Shown in pieces: positions 28,271 through 37,248 of a stretch of DNA of 64,000 bases. How positions within the stretch are numbered: the stretch's first letter is position 1; the number at the start of each line of letters is the position of its first letter. Made by a program: the position numbers and the translations under genes. The stretch is from assembly GCA_963741055.1 (NCBI GenBank), contig CAVUGU010000005.1:1-64000 (forward strand), written 5' to 3'. The notes beneath the pieces are model-generated. The model was not told the origin of the DNA and did not search any database. It saw nothing but the letters and a program-made list of their open reading frames with translations. The stretch comes from Bog-756 sp963741055. GTDB lineage: Bacteria; Actinomycetota; Acidimicrobiia; Acidimicrobiales; RAAP-2.

Positions 28271-29665
28271 TCACCCGACGAACGCAAACAACCTCCAGGG
28301 GTTCGGGACGCCCTTGAGTTCGTGGTCACCCCGATCCTCGAAGTCGAGACCCGATCCAGCCACCAAGTCGGTAACAGTCCTTGAGACGAGGATCTCCCCC
28401 GGTCCCGCAGCAGCAGCGACTCGCGCACCGATATGGACGGCGATTCCCCCGAAGTCCTCTCCTCGGACTTCGACCTCTCCGGTGTGAAGACCAACCCTCA
28501 CCTCGACGCCCATTTCGCTGGCTCTGGTCCTGATGGCGTGAGCACATTGGATGGCACGACCAGGCCCGTCAAAGATGACGAAGAAGCCATCGCCTGTGGT
28601 TTGGACCTCTTGTCCCCGGAATCTGGCTAACTCCTCACGAACCATCTCGTCATGCAGGTCGAGGAGTCCGGTCCACGCTCGGTCACCCATTGCATTGGCA
28701 CGTCGCGTGGAATCCACGATGTCCGTGAACAGCACCGTAGTCAGAAACCGATCCGCTGTCGGCGACGGTCGGCTGCCAGTGAGGAACTCTTGCATGATGC
28801 CGAGGATCAGATCGGACTCCTCCGTCTGTGGCATTACGTCGCTACCGGGAACCTCGACGAAGCGTCCATCCGGAATGCGATCGGTGAGCTGACGGACCGA
28901 AATCATTGGCTCATGCCGGTATTCAGTCCGGTGAAGGACGAGCGTCGGAACCTGAATCGAAGGCAACACGAAGTTGACATTCGTTCTCCACATCGCCCTG
29001 GTCTGAATGACTATTGCCCGAGGTGTCGCGGTCGCCCGCATGTATTTCGTCATCCAGGCAGTCTGCGCTGGATCGTCAGCCAGGCTCGGTGAGATGATCC
29101 TCACCCATTCCGGCGTCCCCCAGAGCTGCTCTTGGGCTTCGGCGGCAAGGTCGATGAGCTCCTCAGGAAATGGGTCGTCAAGCCCACTCGGCGAGCCGGA
29201 CAGCCCGTGGAAGAGCACCAGCGCGCTGACCCGCTCGGGATGCATTGCAGCGAAGGTGATGGCCATCTGGCCGCCATCCGCAACGGCGATTGGTACTGCA
29301 GTCTCGGAATCCACGGCGTCCAAGACGACCCGTAGATCGTCGGCCCACTCCTCCCACGTCGGGACAACCTCGGTCGGAAGCCGGTCGGACGCCCCGAGAC
29401 CCCGCCTGTCGAAAATAATAAGGCGACCAAATGACGCCAAACGGTTGAGGAAACGCGCGCTCGGAGGGTGTTCCCAACGCACGTCGACGTGGCTCAGGTG
29501 CCCTGTGAGGTACACGAGATCAAGGGGCCCATCACCGACGACCTGGTAGGCGATTTGGCTTCCATCCTCAGTCTTTGCGTACCGCGTTGTGGGCCCGGAA
29601 GGCACCGACAAAGTCTGACACCCCCGGCGGTCTGGGGCACTCGGTATCGGTCCGTTAATCGGCAC
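28271..29665 (-). CDS. Alpha/beta-hydrolase fused to class III adenylate/guanylate cyclase (copy 1)
   Basis: 464 residues from GTG 29665 (a later GTG 29605 is possible). Residues about 25-285 are an alpha/beta-hydrolase fold (TEDGSQIAYQVVGDGPLDLV, IIFDRRGLGASD). The nucleophile elbow reads VADGGQ, so the catalytic Ser is replaced by Asp. Residues about 305-464 are a cyclase domain: LFTDIVDST (first metal Asp), TTGDGFF (second metal Asp), HTGEVEVRGEDFGGIAV, then HIGAR, where His stands for the usual Asn and Arg is kept. The purine-site Lys is Gln (EVQTTGDG). The architecture is that of Rv1900c (LipJ). It probably senses a ligand with the dead hydrolase half and makes cyclic nucleotide. Confidence 0.85.
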   Translation of the reverse strand: MPINGPIPSAPDRRGCQTLSVPSGPTTRYAKTEDGSQIAYQVVGDGPLDLVYLTGHLSHVDVRWEHPPSARFLNRLASFGRLIIFDRRGLGASDRLPTEVVPTWEEWADDLRVVLDAVDSETAVPIAVADGGQMAITFAAMHPERVSALVLFHGLSGSPSGLDDPFPEELIDLAAEAQEQLWGTPEWVRIISPSLADDPAQTAWMTKYMRATATPRAIVIQTRAMWRTNVNFVLPSIQVPTLVLHRTEYRHEPMISVRQLTDRIPDGRFVEVPGSDVMPQTEESDLILGIMQEFLTGSRPSPTADRFLTTVLFTDIVDSTRRANAMGDRAWTGLLDLHDEMVREELARFRGQEVQTTGDGFFVIFDGPGRAIQCAHAIRTRASEMGVEVRVGLHTGEVEVRGEDFGGIAVHIGARVAAAAGPGEILVSRTVTDLVAGSGLDFEDRGDHELKGVPNPWRLFAFVG

Positions 29666-29679
29666 TTATCTCCGGTCTG

Positions 29680-31038
29680 TCAACCGCCCACCGCGAATAG
29701 TCGCCAAGTTCCAGGCACACCCTTCAACTGGTGCTCGCCCCTGTCCTCGAACTCGACCCCCGACCCGACCATCGACAACCGCACTGACTCACTTACGAGT
29801 ACCTCATTGGCATCGGCGGAGTCGCACACTCGCTTGGCGATGCTTACCGCCAGGCCGCCGACGTCGTCTCCACGCACTTCGACCTCCCCTGTGTGTACTC
29901 CGGCCCGCAGTTCCAGTCCCATGGTCCTGGCTGCCGAGAGGACGTCGGTCGCACACCTAAGCGCCCTTCCCGAGGCGTCGAAGGTGGCCAAGAACCCGTC
30001 CCCCGTGGTCTTTACTTCACGTCCCCGGTGAGCGAGAAGCGTGGAACGAACCATCGCATCGTGTTGGTCCGTTAGTCGCGACCACTCTCTCTGGCCAACC
30101 TTCGCTTGGTACTCCGTCGAGGCAACGATGTCAGTGAAGAGAACTGTCATGGTTACTAGGTCGCCGGCATCCCCCGTTCGCATACCGGTCAGGAATTCTT
30201 CGATCTCGTCTACGAAGTCGTCGATGTCACCGGTCAAAAGGGCGTACTGATCCCCCTTCAGGGCGACGAACTTTGCATTGGGAATGTGGTCAGCGAGATA
30301 CCGTCCTGCCTCGATGCGGGGAGTCTGGTTGCCCTCGCGATGCAAGACCAGCGTGGGGACAGTAATGCCCGGAAGCAGTGGTCGGTGGTCACGTTCGTAG
30401 TCGGCGCGCATGGTCTTGGCGATCTCATCGGGACCACCACCGACACGGGTTGTACGGGAGAACCAGGATTCGGCACGTTCATCGCCGACCCGACTCGGGT
30501 CCACGATCTCCAACATTGCTTCGGTGCCCCATGTGTCTCTGATGAATGCCTCGACCCGGTCGAGGCTCTCGCGGGGAAAGCCCCACGGGTAGTCCGCCTC
30601 CCGGACGTAGTGGGCGTGAGCATTGAACAAGATGAGGGCACCTATTCGTTCGGGATGCCTGGCTGTGAACCTGACGGCCGCCGAGGCCGTTGGACCTGGT
30701 CCCATAAGCGTCGGTTGCTCTGCGCCAACTGCGTCGAGCACCGTGATCAGGTCGGTATCAAAGACCCTGCCGAGGTTGGCGTCCAGTCGATTGCCCTCCG
30801 AAGCACCCCACCCCCGTGCTTCGGACCACACGACTCGACAGAACTGGCTCAGTCGTCGCGTCAAGCGATTGAAAGTTGGATCCTCCCGAAGGAGGTCGAT
30901 GGGGACTGGACTCCCGCTGCCTAGAACAACAAGGGTGTTCGGCCCCTCCCCGCTCACGTGGTACGCCAGGTGGGTTCCATCCGCCGACCGTGCGTAGTAG
31001 CTCTTGGGACCCTCGCTCACCGCACCTAGTCTGCCCAC
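29680..31038 (-). CDS. Alpha/beta-hydrolase fused to class III adenylate/guanylate cyclase (copy 2)
   Basis: 452 residues, 14 bases upstream of copy 1, so the two form an operon. Hydrolase-like part: SADGTHLAYHVSGEGPNTLV, then a nucleophile elbow reading MGPGPTASA, with no Ser in place. Cyclase part: LFTDIVASTEYQAKVG, REVKTTGDGFLATF (Lys and metal Asp present), HTGEVEVRGDDVGGLAV, then SIAKR, with Ser replacing the usual Asn. The start could be GTG 31038 or GTG 31020. It is divergent from copy 3 across 87 bases. The family predicts a soluble cytosolic cyclase. Confidence 0.85.
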   Translation of the reverse strand: MGRLGAVSEGPKSYYARSADGTHLAYHVSGEGPNTLVVLGSGSPVPIDLLREDPTFNRLTRRLSQFCRVVWSEARGWGASEGNRLDANLGRVFDTDLITVLDAVGAEQPTLMGPGPTASAAVRFTARHPERIGALILFNAHAHYVREADYPWGFPRESLDRVEAFIRDTWGTEAMLEIVDPSRVGDERAESWFSRTTRVGGGPDEIAKTMRADYERDHRPLLPGITVPTLVLHREGNQTPRIEAGRYLADHIPNAKFVALKGDQYALLTGDIDDFVDEIEEFLTGMRTGDAGDLVTMTVLFTDIVASTEYQAKVGQREWSRLTDQHDAMVRSTLLAHRGREVKTTGDGFLATFDASGRALRCATDVLSAARTMGLELRAGVHTGEVEVRGDDVGGLAVSIAKRVCDSADANEVLVSESVRLSMVGSGVEFEDRGEHQLKGVPGTWRLFAVGG

Positions 31039-31125
31039 CCGATCTGTCGGCTGCTCGCCGATGGCGAGCCGCCCGCTACTTGCCGATAACCGAGTGGACT
31101 GCCAATCGCAGCCCGGCCAAATGCG

Positions 31126-32505
31126 GTGCGGGGTGCCGGTTTAGGCGGCAGACTGGAATCCGTGGTCGCTGTCCCTGAGACCCGCTACGTCAAAACGGCC
31201 GATGCTGGGCATCTGGCGTATCAGGTGAGCGGTGATGGTCCGCACGACCTCGTGATGTTCGGGCTGATGATCTCCCATCTCGAGCTGGATTGGGAGTTGC
31301 CCGAGCTTCGCCGGTTCTTCGAAGGTGTGGGCACGTTCTGCCGCCTCATCCGCTTCGACAAGCGTGGCGTGGGCCTTTCCGATCCGGTGAGTGGTGGTGA
31401 GTTCCCGACGCTCGAACAACGGATGCAGGACATCTGCGCGGTGCTCGATGCGGTTGGTTCGCAGCGGACAGTGCTGCTCGGTACGTCGGAAGGAAGTCAG
31501 ACCGGAGTGTTGTTTGCAGCCACGTATCCGGACCGGACAACGTCCCTGATCCTGCACAGCGCGTAGGCCCGCGCACGTCGCGACCCTGTCGAGTATCCGG
31601 ATGGGATTCCCGAGGCCGTCTTTGAGTCCTTTCTCTCGTACCTGGAAGAGACCTGGGGGACGGACGCACTGATCGACTTGCTCGCACCCAGCGTCGCAGA
31701 CGATGCGCGGTTGAGGCGGTGGTGGGCCGAGTATGCACGTCGCGCGACAAGCCCGGGTGCCATGCTCACGCAGCTGCGAATGAACCACGAGACCGACATC
31801 CGTCACCTACTCCCTTCGGTGCAGGCACCGACGTTGGTTCTGCACGCTCGCGACGAGCAGTTCCTGCGGGTGGGCCACGGGCGGTACCTCGCTCAGCACA
31901 TTCCTGGCGCTCGGATGGTGGAGCTCGACGGTGGTGATCATTTCTTCTTCTTTGCGAACCGCGAGCAAGTCATCGGCGAAATCCAAGAGTTTGTGACCGG
32001 TGCACGCGATGTCCTCCAACACGACCGCGTGCTCGCGACGGTCCTGTTCACCGACATCGTCGCGTCGACCGAGCACGCGACGAGACTGGGCGACACGGAG
32101 TGGAAGACTCTCCTCCAAGCACATGATCTCGCGGTCCGTCGACAACTGGACCGCTTCAGTGGACGGCCAGTCAAGACCACAGGCGATGGCATCTTCGCAA
32201 CATTCGACGGGCCGGCCCGCGCCGTTCGATGTGCATGCGCGATCCGCGATCTCGCCCGAAGTCTCGGCATTGAGGTTCGCGCGGGGGTGCACGCAGGGGA
32301 GGTCGAACTCGTCGGTGATGACGTCGCCGGTATCGCAGTGCACGTCGCGCAACGCATCCAAACCCACGCTCAACCGAGCGAGGTACTGGTCTCATCCACG
32401 ATCAAAGATCTAGTCGCCGGATCGGGTCTCACCTTCGACGACCGGGGTACCCACCAACTCAAAGGCATCCAAGACGACTGGCATCTCTACAGCGTGCAAA
32501 CGTAA
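31126..32505 (+). pseudogene. Alpha/beta-hydrolase-cyclase fusion (copy 3) interrupted by an in-frame TAG
   Basis: The frame from about 31126 gives the hydrolase N-terminus (YVKTADAGHLAYQVSGDGP, IRFDKRGVGLSD). Here the nucleophile elbow is intact, LLGTSEGSQTG. After LILHSA a TAG stands at 31564-31566, and the same frame goes straight on (ARARRDPVEYPDGIPEAVF) to a complete cyclase domain ending at 32505: LFTDIVAST, RPVKTTGDGIFATF, HAGEVELVGDDVAGIAV, HVAQR. Homologs usually have an aromatic residue at the stop, so a TAC-to-TAG change is likely. It is a pseudogene, two split proteins, or a case of readthrough. The downstream part has GTG/ATG codons that could restart. Confidence 0.75.
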
Positions 32506-32976
32506 TCTCGCACAATGTCTGAAAGCCGCAGTCGCGGCTGGCGTCATCACTCCCGTTCGGTGCTCGTCCAAGGGACGACGATCAGAGCAGAACGCGCGTC
32601 CCATAACGCGCGTCGGAGGTCGCACCGGGCAGCATCCCCCATGTGCCGTAGGGGGCACACCAAAAGGCCTTCAAACGGGAACCCGCCACCGGTCCGCCGG
32701 TCACCCTCCCGGTCAAGGTCGGCGGTCAACCTCTCCCTGCCTTCCTGTCTGCCTTCGGGCCGTTCCGCCCTGCCCCGGCTTCCTTTGTGTGGGCTTACTT
32801 GGTGGGCCGTGCCAGACTTGAACTGACGACCTCTTGCGTGTCATCCGCCTCCTGCGCACCCACAGAAACCCATGCCGCCCTCTGAACAGGTTCTTTGTGA
32901 TCCAGTGGGTGACCGTGGGTTCCGGTGAGGACTCCAAACTTCCCCTTTCACTTCCCCTTTCTCGTTAGGGTGCGGC
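32506..32976. other. Gene-free stretch carrying the left attachment site
   Basis: No supported frame. It contains the displaced 3' half of a tRNA-Val gene (32801-32845) and, between it and 32976, the upstream region of the integrase gene. Confidence 0.6.
32801..32845 (-). repeat. Left attachment site (displaced 3' half of tRNA-Val)
   Basis: 45 bases identical to 54494-54538. On the minus strand they run from the anticodon loop through the T arm and acceptor strand to the CCA end of tRNA-Val(GAC). The sequence differs at once on both sides, and no 5' tRNA half lies next to it. It is the recombination scar expected at the far end of an element integrated into the 3' part of a tRNA gene. Confidence 0.9.
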
Positions 32977-34167
32977 ATGGGCACGGCTCGGACGCTGGGG
33001 TACGGCGAAGGATCGGTTTACAAAGAGACCGTCCGGCGGACCTCGGACGGCGTCGTTCGCAATGTCGGCGTGTGGCGGGGCGAGATCACCATCAACGGCA
33101 AGCGGCGCAGGATCACGAGGAGTACCCGCAAAGCGGCCCTCGGAGAGCTGGACAAGCTCCGAGCGACGGCAAATGCCGGACTACCTACGGGAGATGACAC
33201 CCGGCTCGGATCGTTTTTGGACTGGTATGTCGAGAAGGTCGTGGCAAAGAGGCACCCGAATACCCAGTCCAGCTACGTGTGGGCGTTCAAACAGTTGGAG
33301 CCCCTGCGAGGGAAACGGCTCCGTGACCTCGCCCCCGAGGACGTTGAGACCCTCCTTGAACAGCTTGCCAACCGGAAGTCCCCTACAGAGACTCAGAAAC
33401 GACGTGGAGGTCGTCAGAAACCACTCAGCCGCTCCTCCCTCTCCAGGATTCGGTCGTGCCTTGGGGCGGCCCTGACTAAAGCCCAGACACGGAATCTTCT
33501 CGATCGGAACATTGCCGGCCTGGTCGAGCTACCGCCGGATGCTGCGGAGCCGGTCGAAAAGAGAGCGTTCACCCCGGAAGAGGCCCAGCGCCTGCTGGCA
33601 AGTGTTGTCGGTGACCGGTATGAGGCGATGATCCTCGTGGCCATGATGCTCGGTTTACGACCAGGGGAGGTCCTCGGCCTGCCATGGAAAGCGGTCGATC
33701 TTGACGAGCGGACACTCGACGTGAAGCAATCGTTGCAACGCCTCCCCGGAGGAGAGCTGGTCGTCGGGCCACCGAAGAAAGAGAGCTTCCGCACCGTCCG
33801 GCTGCCCGATCGGGTCGTCGTAGCGTTACGAGTACATCGATTGAATCAGAAGAGGGAGCGGCTGGAGGCTCCGGCGTGGGATGACCACGGTCTCGTCTTC
33901 CCGTCGGCCATCGGCACACCCATGGACTTCTCCAACCTGCGAAGGACAGTCCAAATCCGTTGCAAGGAGGCTCAGGTCAGGGAGCTTTCTCCAAACGAGT
34001 TTCGGCACTCGGCGGCAACGCTTCTCATCGAGGCGGGCGTTCCGATCCACCAGGTCGCCGACATGCTCGGGCACAAGGACACCCGGATGCTGGCCAGGCA
34101 TTACCGCCACAAGCGAGGCATCATCGATGTCACCAATGGCCAGGAGAGAATGCTCTTAGGGAGCTAA
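32977..34167 (+). CDS. int: Tyrosine recombinase (site-specific integrase)
   Basis: 396 residues from ATG 32977. There is an N-terminal arm-binding region (YGEGSVYKETVRRT), a SAM-like core-binding domain (about 75-175: FLDWYVEKVVAKRHPNTQSS) and a catalytic domain (about 200-385). Catalytic Arg lies in GLRPGEVLGLPW, Lys in GPPKKESFRTV, the second Arg in SPNEFRHSAATL, His in DMLGHKD and the nucleophile Tyr in MLARHYRHK. The His usually found three residues before the second Arg is Asn here. It should insert the element into tRNA-Val and, with the Xis-like protein, excise it. Confidence 0.95.
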   Translation: MGTARTLGYGEGSVYKETVRRTSDGVVRNVGVWRGEITINGKRRRITRSTRKAALGELDKLRATANAGLPTGDDTRLGSFLDWYVEKVVAKRHPNTQSSYVWAFKQLEPLRGKRLRDLAPEDVETLLEQLANRKSPTETQKRRGGRQKPLSRSSLSRIRSCLGAALTKAQTRNLLDRNIAGLVELPPDAAEPVEKRAFTPEEAQRLLASVVGDRYEAMILVAMMLGLRPGEVLGLPWKAVDLDERTLDVKQSLQRLPGGELVVGPPKKESFRTVRLPDRVVVALRVHRLNQKRERLEAPAWDDHGLVFPSAIGTPMDFSNLRRTVQIRCKEAQVRELSPNEFRHSAATLLIEAGVPIHQVADMLGHKDTRMLARHYRHKRGIIDVTNGQERMLLGS

Positions 34168-34665
34168 CAGCGGGCACCGTGCTGTGCATGGTGTTATCCG
34201 ATTACAGCGACACCCGATCATCTACGTCCCCAGCCTGAGGCCCCAAATCGAAATCAGCGATTAACCATGGGGGGTCCAATGAAGGTCGCTCGGCCCGCCG
34301 GATTTGGGTTGCCTGCCCTCGACGTGCCCCGGACTCGCGGCTGGTTCAAATAGCCGGTGGCGCCGGGGAAATGGGTGCGGCGGTGGATTATGAGGGTGTC
34401 TCCTACCGAATCAGGCACATCCGGGCGTGTGGATAGGGCAGACCCCTTTCGCTCGGATGAGGCGCGACAACCCTGGAGTTGACCATTGAACGTCGAGATC
34501 GGTGGGTACTTCTCCTGACGGGCTTTCCCCGGGAATGGCACGAATCCCATCTCGCCTTGTGGCGTCGTGGCCCTCGCCACCCTTGCTTTCTTCTGGGCCT
34601 AGAATGACGCCAACGCGCTCACAGAGACAAGGGATTAGTGTCGTGCTTGAAGCGCGGAGTAGGGC
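34168..34665. other. Gene-free stretch downstream of the integrase
   Basis: About 500 bases without a convincing frame. It contains a 22-base sequence (34414-34435) shared exactly with 46924-46945. Otherwise nothing recognised. Confidence 0.45.
34414..34435 (+). repeat. 22-base sequence shared with repeat copy 4
   Basis: GGCACATCCGGGCGTGTGGA followed by TA; the identical 22 bases occur at 46924-46945 at the 3' end of a dispersed-repeat copy. The upstream half of the repeat is not recognisable here, so it is a partial copy. Confidence 0.5.
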
Positions 34666-35721
34666 TTGGAAGTAGACAAACAATTTCGGAAGCTATGGAA
34701 ATGGGCTAAACCGAAGATGAGGCTCATTGTCATCGCAGCTGTGGGCGTCGTGGCCTTGGGGTTGGCGATGGCCTTCTATTTCAACGCTGGATATTCGGAG
34801 CCAACGCCACCGACGCCCCAGTTCGTCGAGGTATACGTCTCGGGTTCGCCCTCGGCTGCTGCAGTTTCCCTAACCGCGAATGTCACCCCGGGTAGCGGAT
34901 CCAATTCATTGTGCAGGATCGAGGACGCAGTCTGCAATATCGCCATTGAGCAGCTGACCGTACAGGTCACCCCTAAGTCGAACGCGTCCGTGAATTGGCT
35001 CCTTGTCGTGGACACTCCGCCATTGCAGTCGAAGAAGACGACTTCCCCGCAAATGATCCACGTGCTGAATGTGTCGCCACCTCCCGGCGGTTCTCAACAG
35101 GTCGGCTTCCCAATGGACCCGCGAGAGTCGAAAGAGCACGAGGGAAAGGGTGCTGATGCAGGTAAGGGTGACAAGAACGAGCAACAAGAGAGGGAAGGCG
35201 TGTGGGTGTATCAGGGCTCGGTCGATTCGCAACCTGTGACTTATACGGCCCAGTTCGAGTTGGATCCAGTGAACCGACCGTCAAATCATCTCGTCATTGA
35301 GATGCCAGACCTTCTCAACGAGGTCGACCCGTCAGCTGCGTGCGGTCCGCAGGCTCAATTCGTGCTGAACTCAAATGGACTCATCATCACACCGGCTGCC
35401 CTCGGCAACGCTATATGTACGCCAACGGTGCCGTCACCGGGAACAGCTATCAGTTACTACGCGCCCGAGGGAGTGACGGCCACCGAGGTCCTGCAAGACC
35501 ATTCCCAATTGAAGGGTTTTACATTAGATTCCTCCGACAACGCCACCCCTATTCCAAAGGGATTCGATTGGACCGGTAGCTACCAACTTCAACCTGCCGT
35601 TTACGCTACAAACATCAAGGCTTCAGGCGACGTCTTGAGGAACCAACTGTTCGCAGGTATATTCATTGGTCTATTCTTTGCTGCTGTTCTGTCTTTCTTT
35701 ACGGAAGTGTTCCGGTCTTAG
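34666..35721 (+). CDS. Membrane protein with large extracytoplasmic domain, unknown function
   Basis: 351 residues from TTG 34666; ATG 34718 is an alternative start. A hydrophobic helix near residues 20-40 (LIVIAAVGVVALGLAMAFY) and a second one at the very end (LFAGIFIGLFFAAVLSFF) frame a soluble region of about 280 residues with two Cys close together (SLCRIEDAVCNI), a charged Lys/Glu insert near residues 150-180 and further paired Cys. Both ends would be cytoplasmic. It is not recognised. Base composition is more AT-rich than the chromosomal flanks, in keeping with transfer. Confidence 0.7.
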   Translation: MEVDKQFRKLWKWAKPKMRLIVIAAVGVVALGLAMAFYFNAGYSEPTPPTPQFVEVYVSGSPSAAAVSLTANVTPGSGSNSLCRIEDAVCNIAIEQLTVQVTPKSNASVNWLLVVDTPPLQSKKTTSPQMIHVLNVSPPPGGSQQVGFPMDPRESKEHEGKGADAGKGDKNEQQEREGVWVYQGSVDSQPVTYTAQFELDPVNRPSNHLVIEMPDLLNEVDPSAACGPQAQFVLNSNGLIITPAALGNAICTPTVPSPGTAISYYAPEGVTATEVLQDHSQLKGFTLDSSDNATPIPKGFDWTGSYQLQPAVYATNIKASGDVLRNQLFAGIFIGLFFAAVLSFFTEVFRS

Positions 35722-35911
35722 CTCAGCACGCCGTCCAATCAAGGATTCAACTGATATCTATTCGTGGTCACGGACGATGACTTCGAGACCTGGTTCTATA
35801 GCTACTCCGCCATATAGGTACTCTGCCCTCTGTACGCCTTCAGTAGATGCTTACCCCGCCAGGTTCGTAGGCGTGTCGTTGGATCGAGAATCCTTTTACT
35901 TCTCCATCTTC

Positions 35912-36511
35912 TTACTTATCCTTCTTCCGATTCTCCACCGTTGCTTTCAATGCCTCTTCGCCAAGCCTTTCAAGGGGCTTCCATAGGCTGGGACGAGACT
36001 CGCGCCGCCGTCGAGCTTCGACAAATGATTTTCCTCCCTGCCAGCATCGAGCGATCATCGGAGCCCAGTCGCCCTCTGCCAATGGCTCTCGTCTCACTGC
36101 CTTCGCTTCCAAGAGAACACCGATAAGGTCGAGGAGTCGGAGCGTGGGCTCGATGGTGTCAGCCAGACTAAGCAGCTCTTGGTCGGAAAGATCGTCTCGT
36201 CCAATTAGGTCATAGAGAGCTCTTCTCCCCTCTAGTTGTCGATCCTCCTGAAGCCTAAAGAGAAGATCGAGTAAGGCCTCACCCTGTGCGGCGCGCCGAG
36301 TCTCTCTTACCTGCAGATAGATCAAGGGAATGCCAACGAGGGCAGCCAGACCCGCGACGAGAGCTCCGATGTCACCCCAGTTCAAGCGTGTGTCGAAGGT
36401 GATTCCCGCGAGGTTGATCACGGAATCCGCAGGGAACACACCGCTGACCATATCTTGGCCAGCTGTCGAATTCCGCGGCCCGCGCTCCCGATCATGGGAT
36501 TTCGTGCCCAT
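35912..36511 (-). CDS. Hypothetical protein with one membrane helix and cytoplasmic helical domain
   Basis: 199 residues. A helix around 47-68 (IGALVAGLAALVGIPLIYL) is followed by QVRETRRAAQGEALLDLLFR and a helical domain (LYDLIGRDDLSDQELLSLAD, then LLDLIGVLLEAKAV). The order short N-terminus, single helix, 'Y-L-x-x-R-E/Q-x-R' and a helical body resembles DUF4760-type proteins. It parallels the 42450-42923 protein in design. The start may be ATG 36451 (MVSGVFPADSV). Confidence 0.65.
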   Translation of the reverse strand: MGTKSHDRERGPRNSTAGQDMVSGVFPADSVINLAGITFDTRLNWGDIGALVAGLAALVGIPLIYLQVRETRRAAQGEALLDLLFRLQEDRQLEGRRALYDLIGRDDLSDQELLSLADTIEPTLRLLDLIGVLLEAKAVRREPLAEGDWAPMIARCWQGGKSFVEARRRRESRPSLWKPLERLGEEALKATVENRKKDK

Positions 36512-36601
36512 TCATCCGAGTCGGGCGAGCATGGTCATTCCGCCGCGCCGTTCCCGGCCTGCAGTCATCCGTTGGATTGAACGCTTCAAGCCGTCCCCGA
36601 A

Positions 36602-36624
36602 CGCCGGGAGCGGGCAGTTACGGA
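36602..36624 (+). repeat. Dispersed intergenic repeat, copy 2 (partial)
   Basis: CGCCGGGAGCGGGCAGTTAC followed by GGA, matching the 5' half of the copies at 46.9 and 48.6 kb. It lies between two minus-strand genes. Confidence 0.45.
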
Positions 36625-36669
36625 AGAAGGTCCTTCTCTTGGCGGAGGTCATCCCCAAGAGCCGTCGAG

Positions 36670-37248
36670 TTAGGGTCTCTGAGGACCGTCCGTGTCCGAT
36701 AAACGATCGTGTTTCCACGGAAAGCCGAAATCTCGAGCAAGCCACCAGCCGAAGATCAACACCATTGCCGATCCAACCGGAAAGAAGATGTAATCGACCC
36801 AGAAGGCCGTCCGGGTGATCTCGTCCGCGGTCCCCGCTCCAAGCAGGAGAAATCCGGTGGCCCAGCCCGCATACCGACCCAAGCGAATCCAAAATTTCTT
36901 CGGCCCACATCCGAAAAGGTCGAACGGCTCTTGATTGACGATGACTGCATACACGCCTATGAGAGCTCCGCCGACCCAAAGCACCCAGAATTCGGGCCGC
37001 GCAATGTGAGTGCGCCTGAGGATGTCATCGAGAGCTGAACCGGCGAAACCGCCCGCGAAGAACGCAAACGCGCTAAGACTAAGGCCAAGCCACTTCTGCT
37101 GCTGTTGATACCTCAATTTCGAATAGTCGATGGCGGGACGCGAGGTCGCTGCCACCAGAAGAACGCCTCCGACTATGGCCACGACTACATCGTCACCAAT
37201 GGAAGAGTTTCCGACCTGGCTGAGCCAGAGGAATCCGATCGCCGTCAT
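36670..37248 (-). CDS. Integral membrane protein, unknown function
   Basis: 192 residues with about five hydrophobic segments: IGDDVVVAIVGGVLLVAAT, LGLSLSAFAFFAGGFAGSA, FWVLWVGGALIGVYAVIV, AGWATGFLLLGAGT and FFPVGSAMVLIFGWWLA. No motif is recognised. Its ATG overlaps the stop of the upstream gene by four bases (37245-37248), so the two are translated from one mRNA and may work together. Confidence 0.7.
   Translation of the reverse strand: MTAIGFLWLSQVGNSSIGDDVVVAIVGGVLLVAATSRPAIDYSKLRYQQQQKWLGLSLSAFAFFAGGFAGSALDDILRRTHIARPEFWVLWVGGALIGVYAVIVNQEPFDLFGCGPKKFWIRLGRYAGWATGFLLLGAGTADEITRTAFWVDYIFFPVGSAMVLIFGWWLARDFGFPWKHDRLSDTDGPQRP

Noticed and set aside
29640..29690. CGGTCCGTTAATCGGCACTTATC as a repeat copy
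   Set aside because: Shares only scattered short words with the core, and part of it lies in coding sequence.
31040..31110. Possible further copy of the dispersed repeat (GCTACTTGCCGATAACCGAGTGG)
   Set aside because: Only short matches to the core on either strand; it needs gaps to align and lies in the divergent promoter of the cyclase genes.
34330..34370. tRNA-like T-arm (GGCTGGTTCAAATAGCC)
   Set aside because: No matching acceptor, D or anticodon arms nearby; a chance hairpin.
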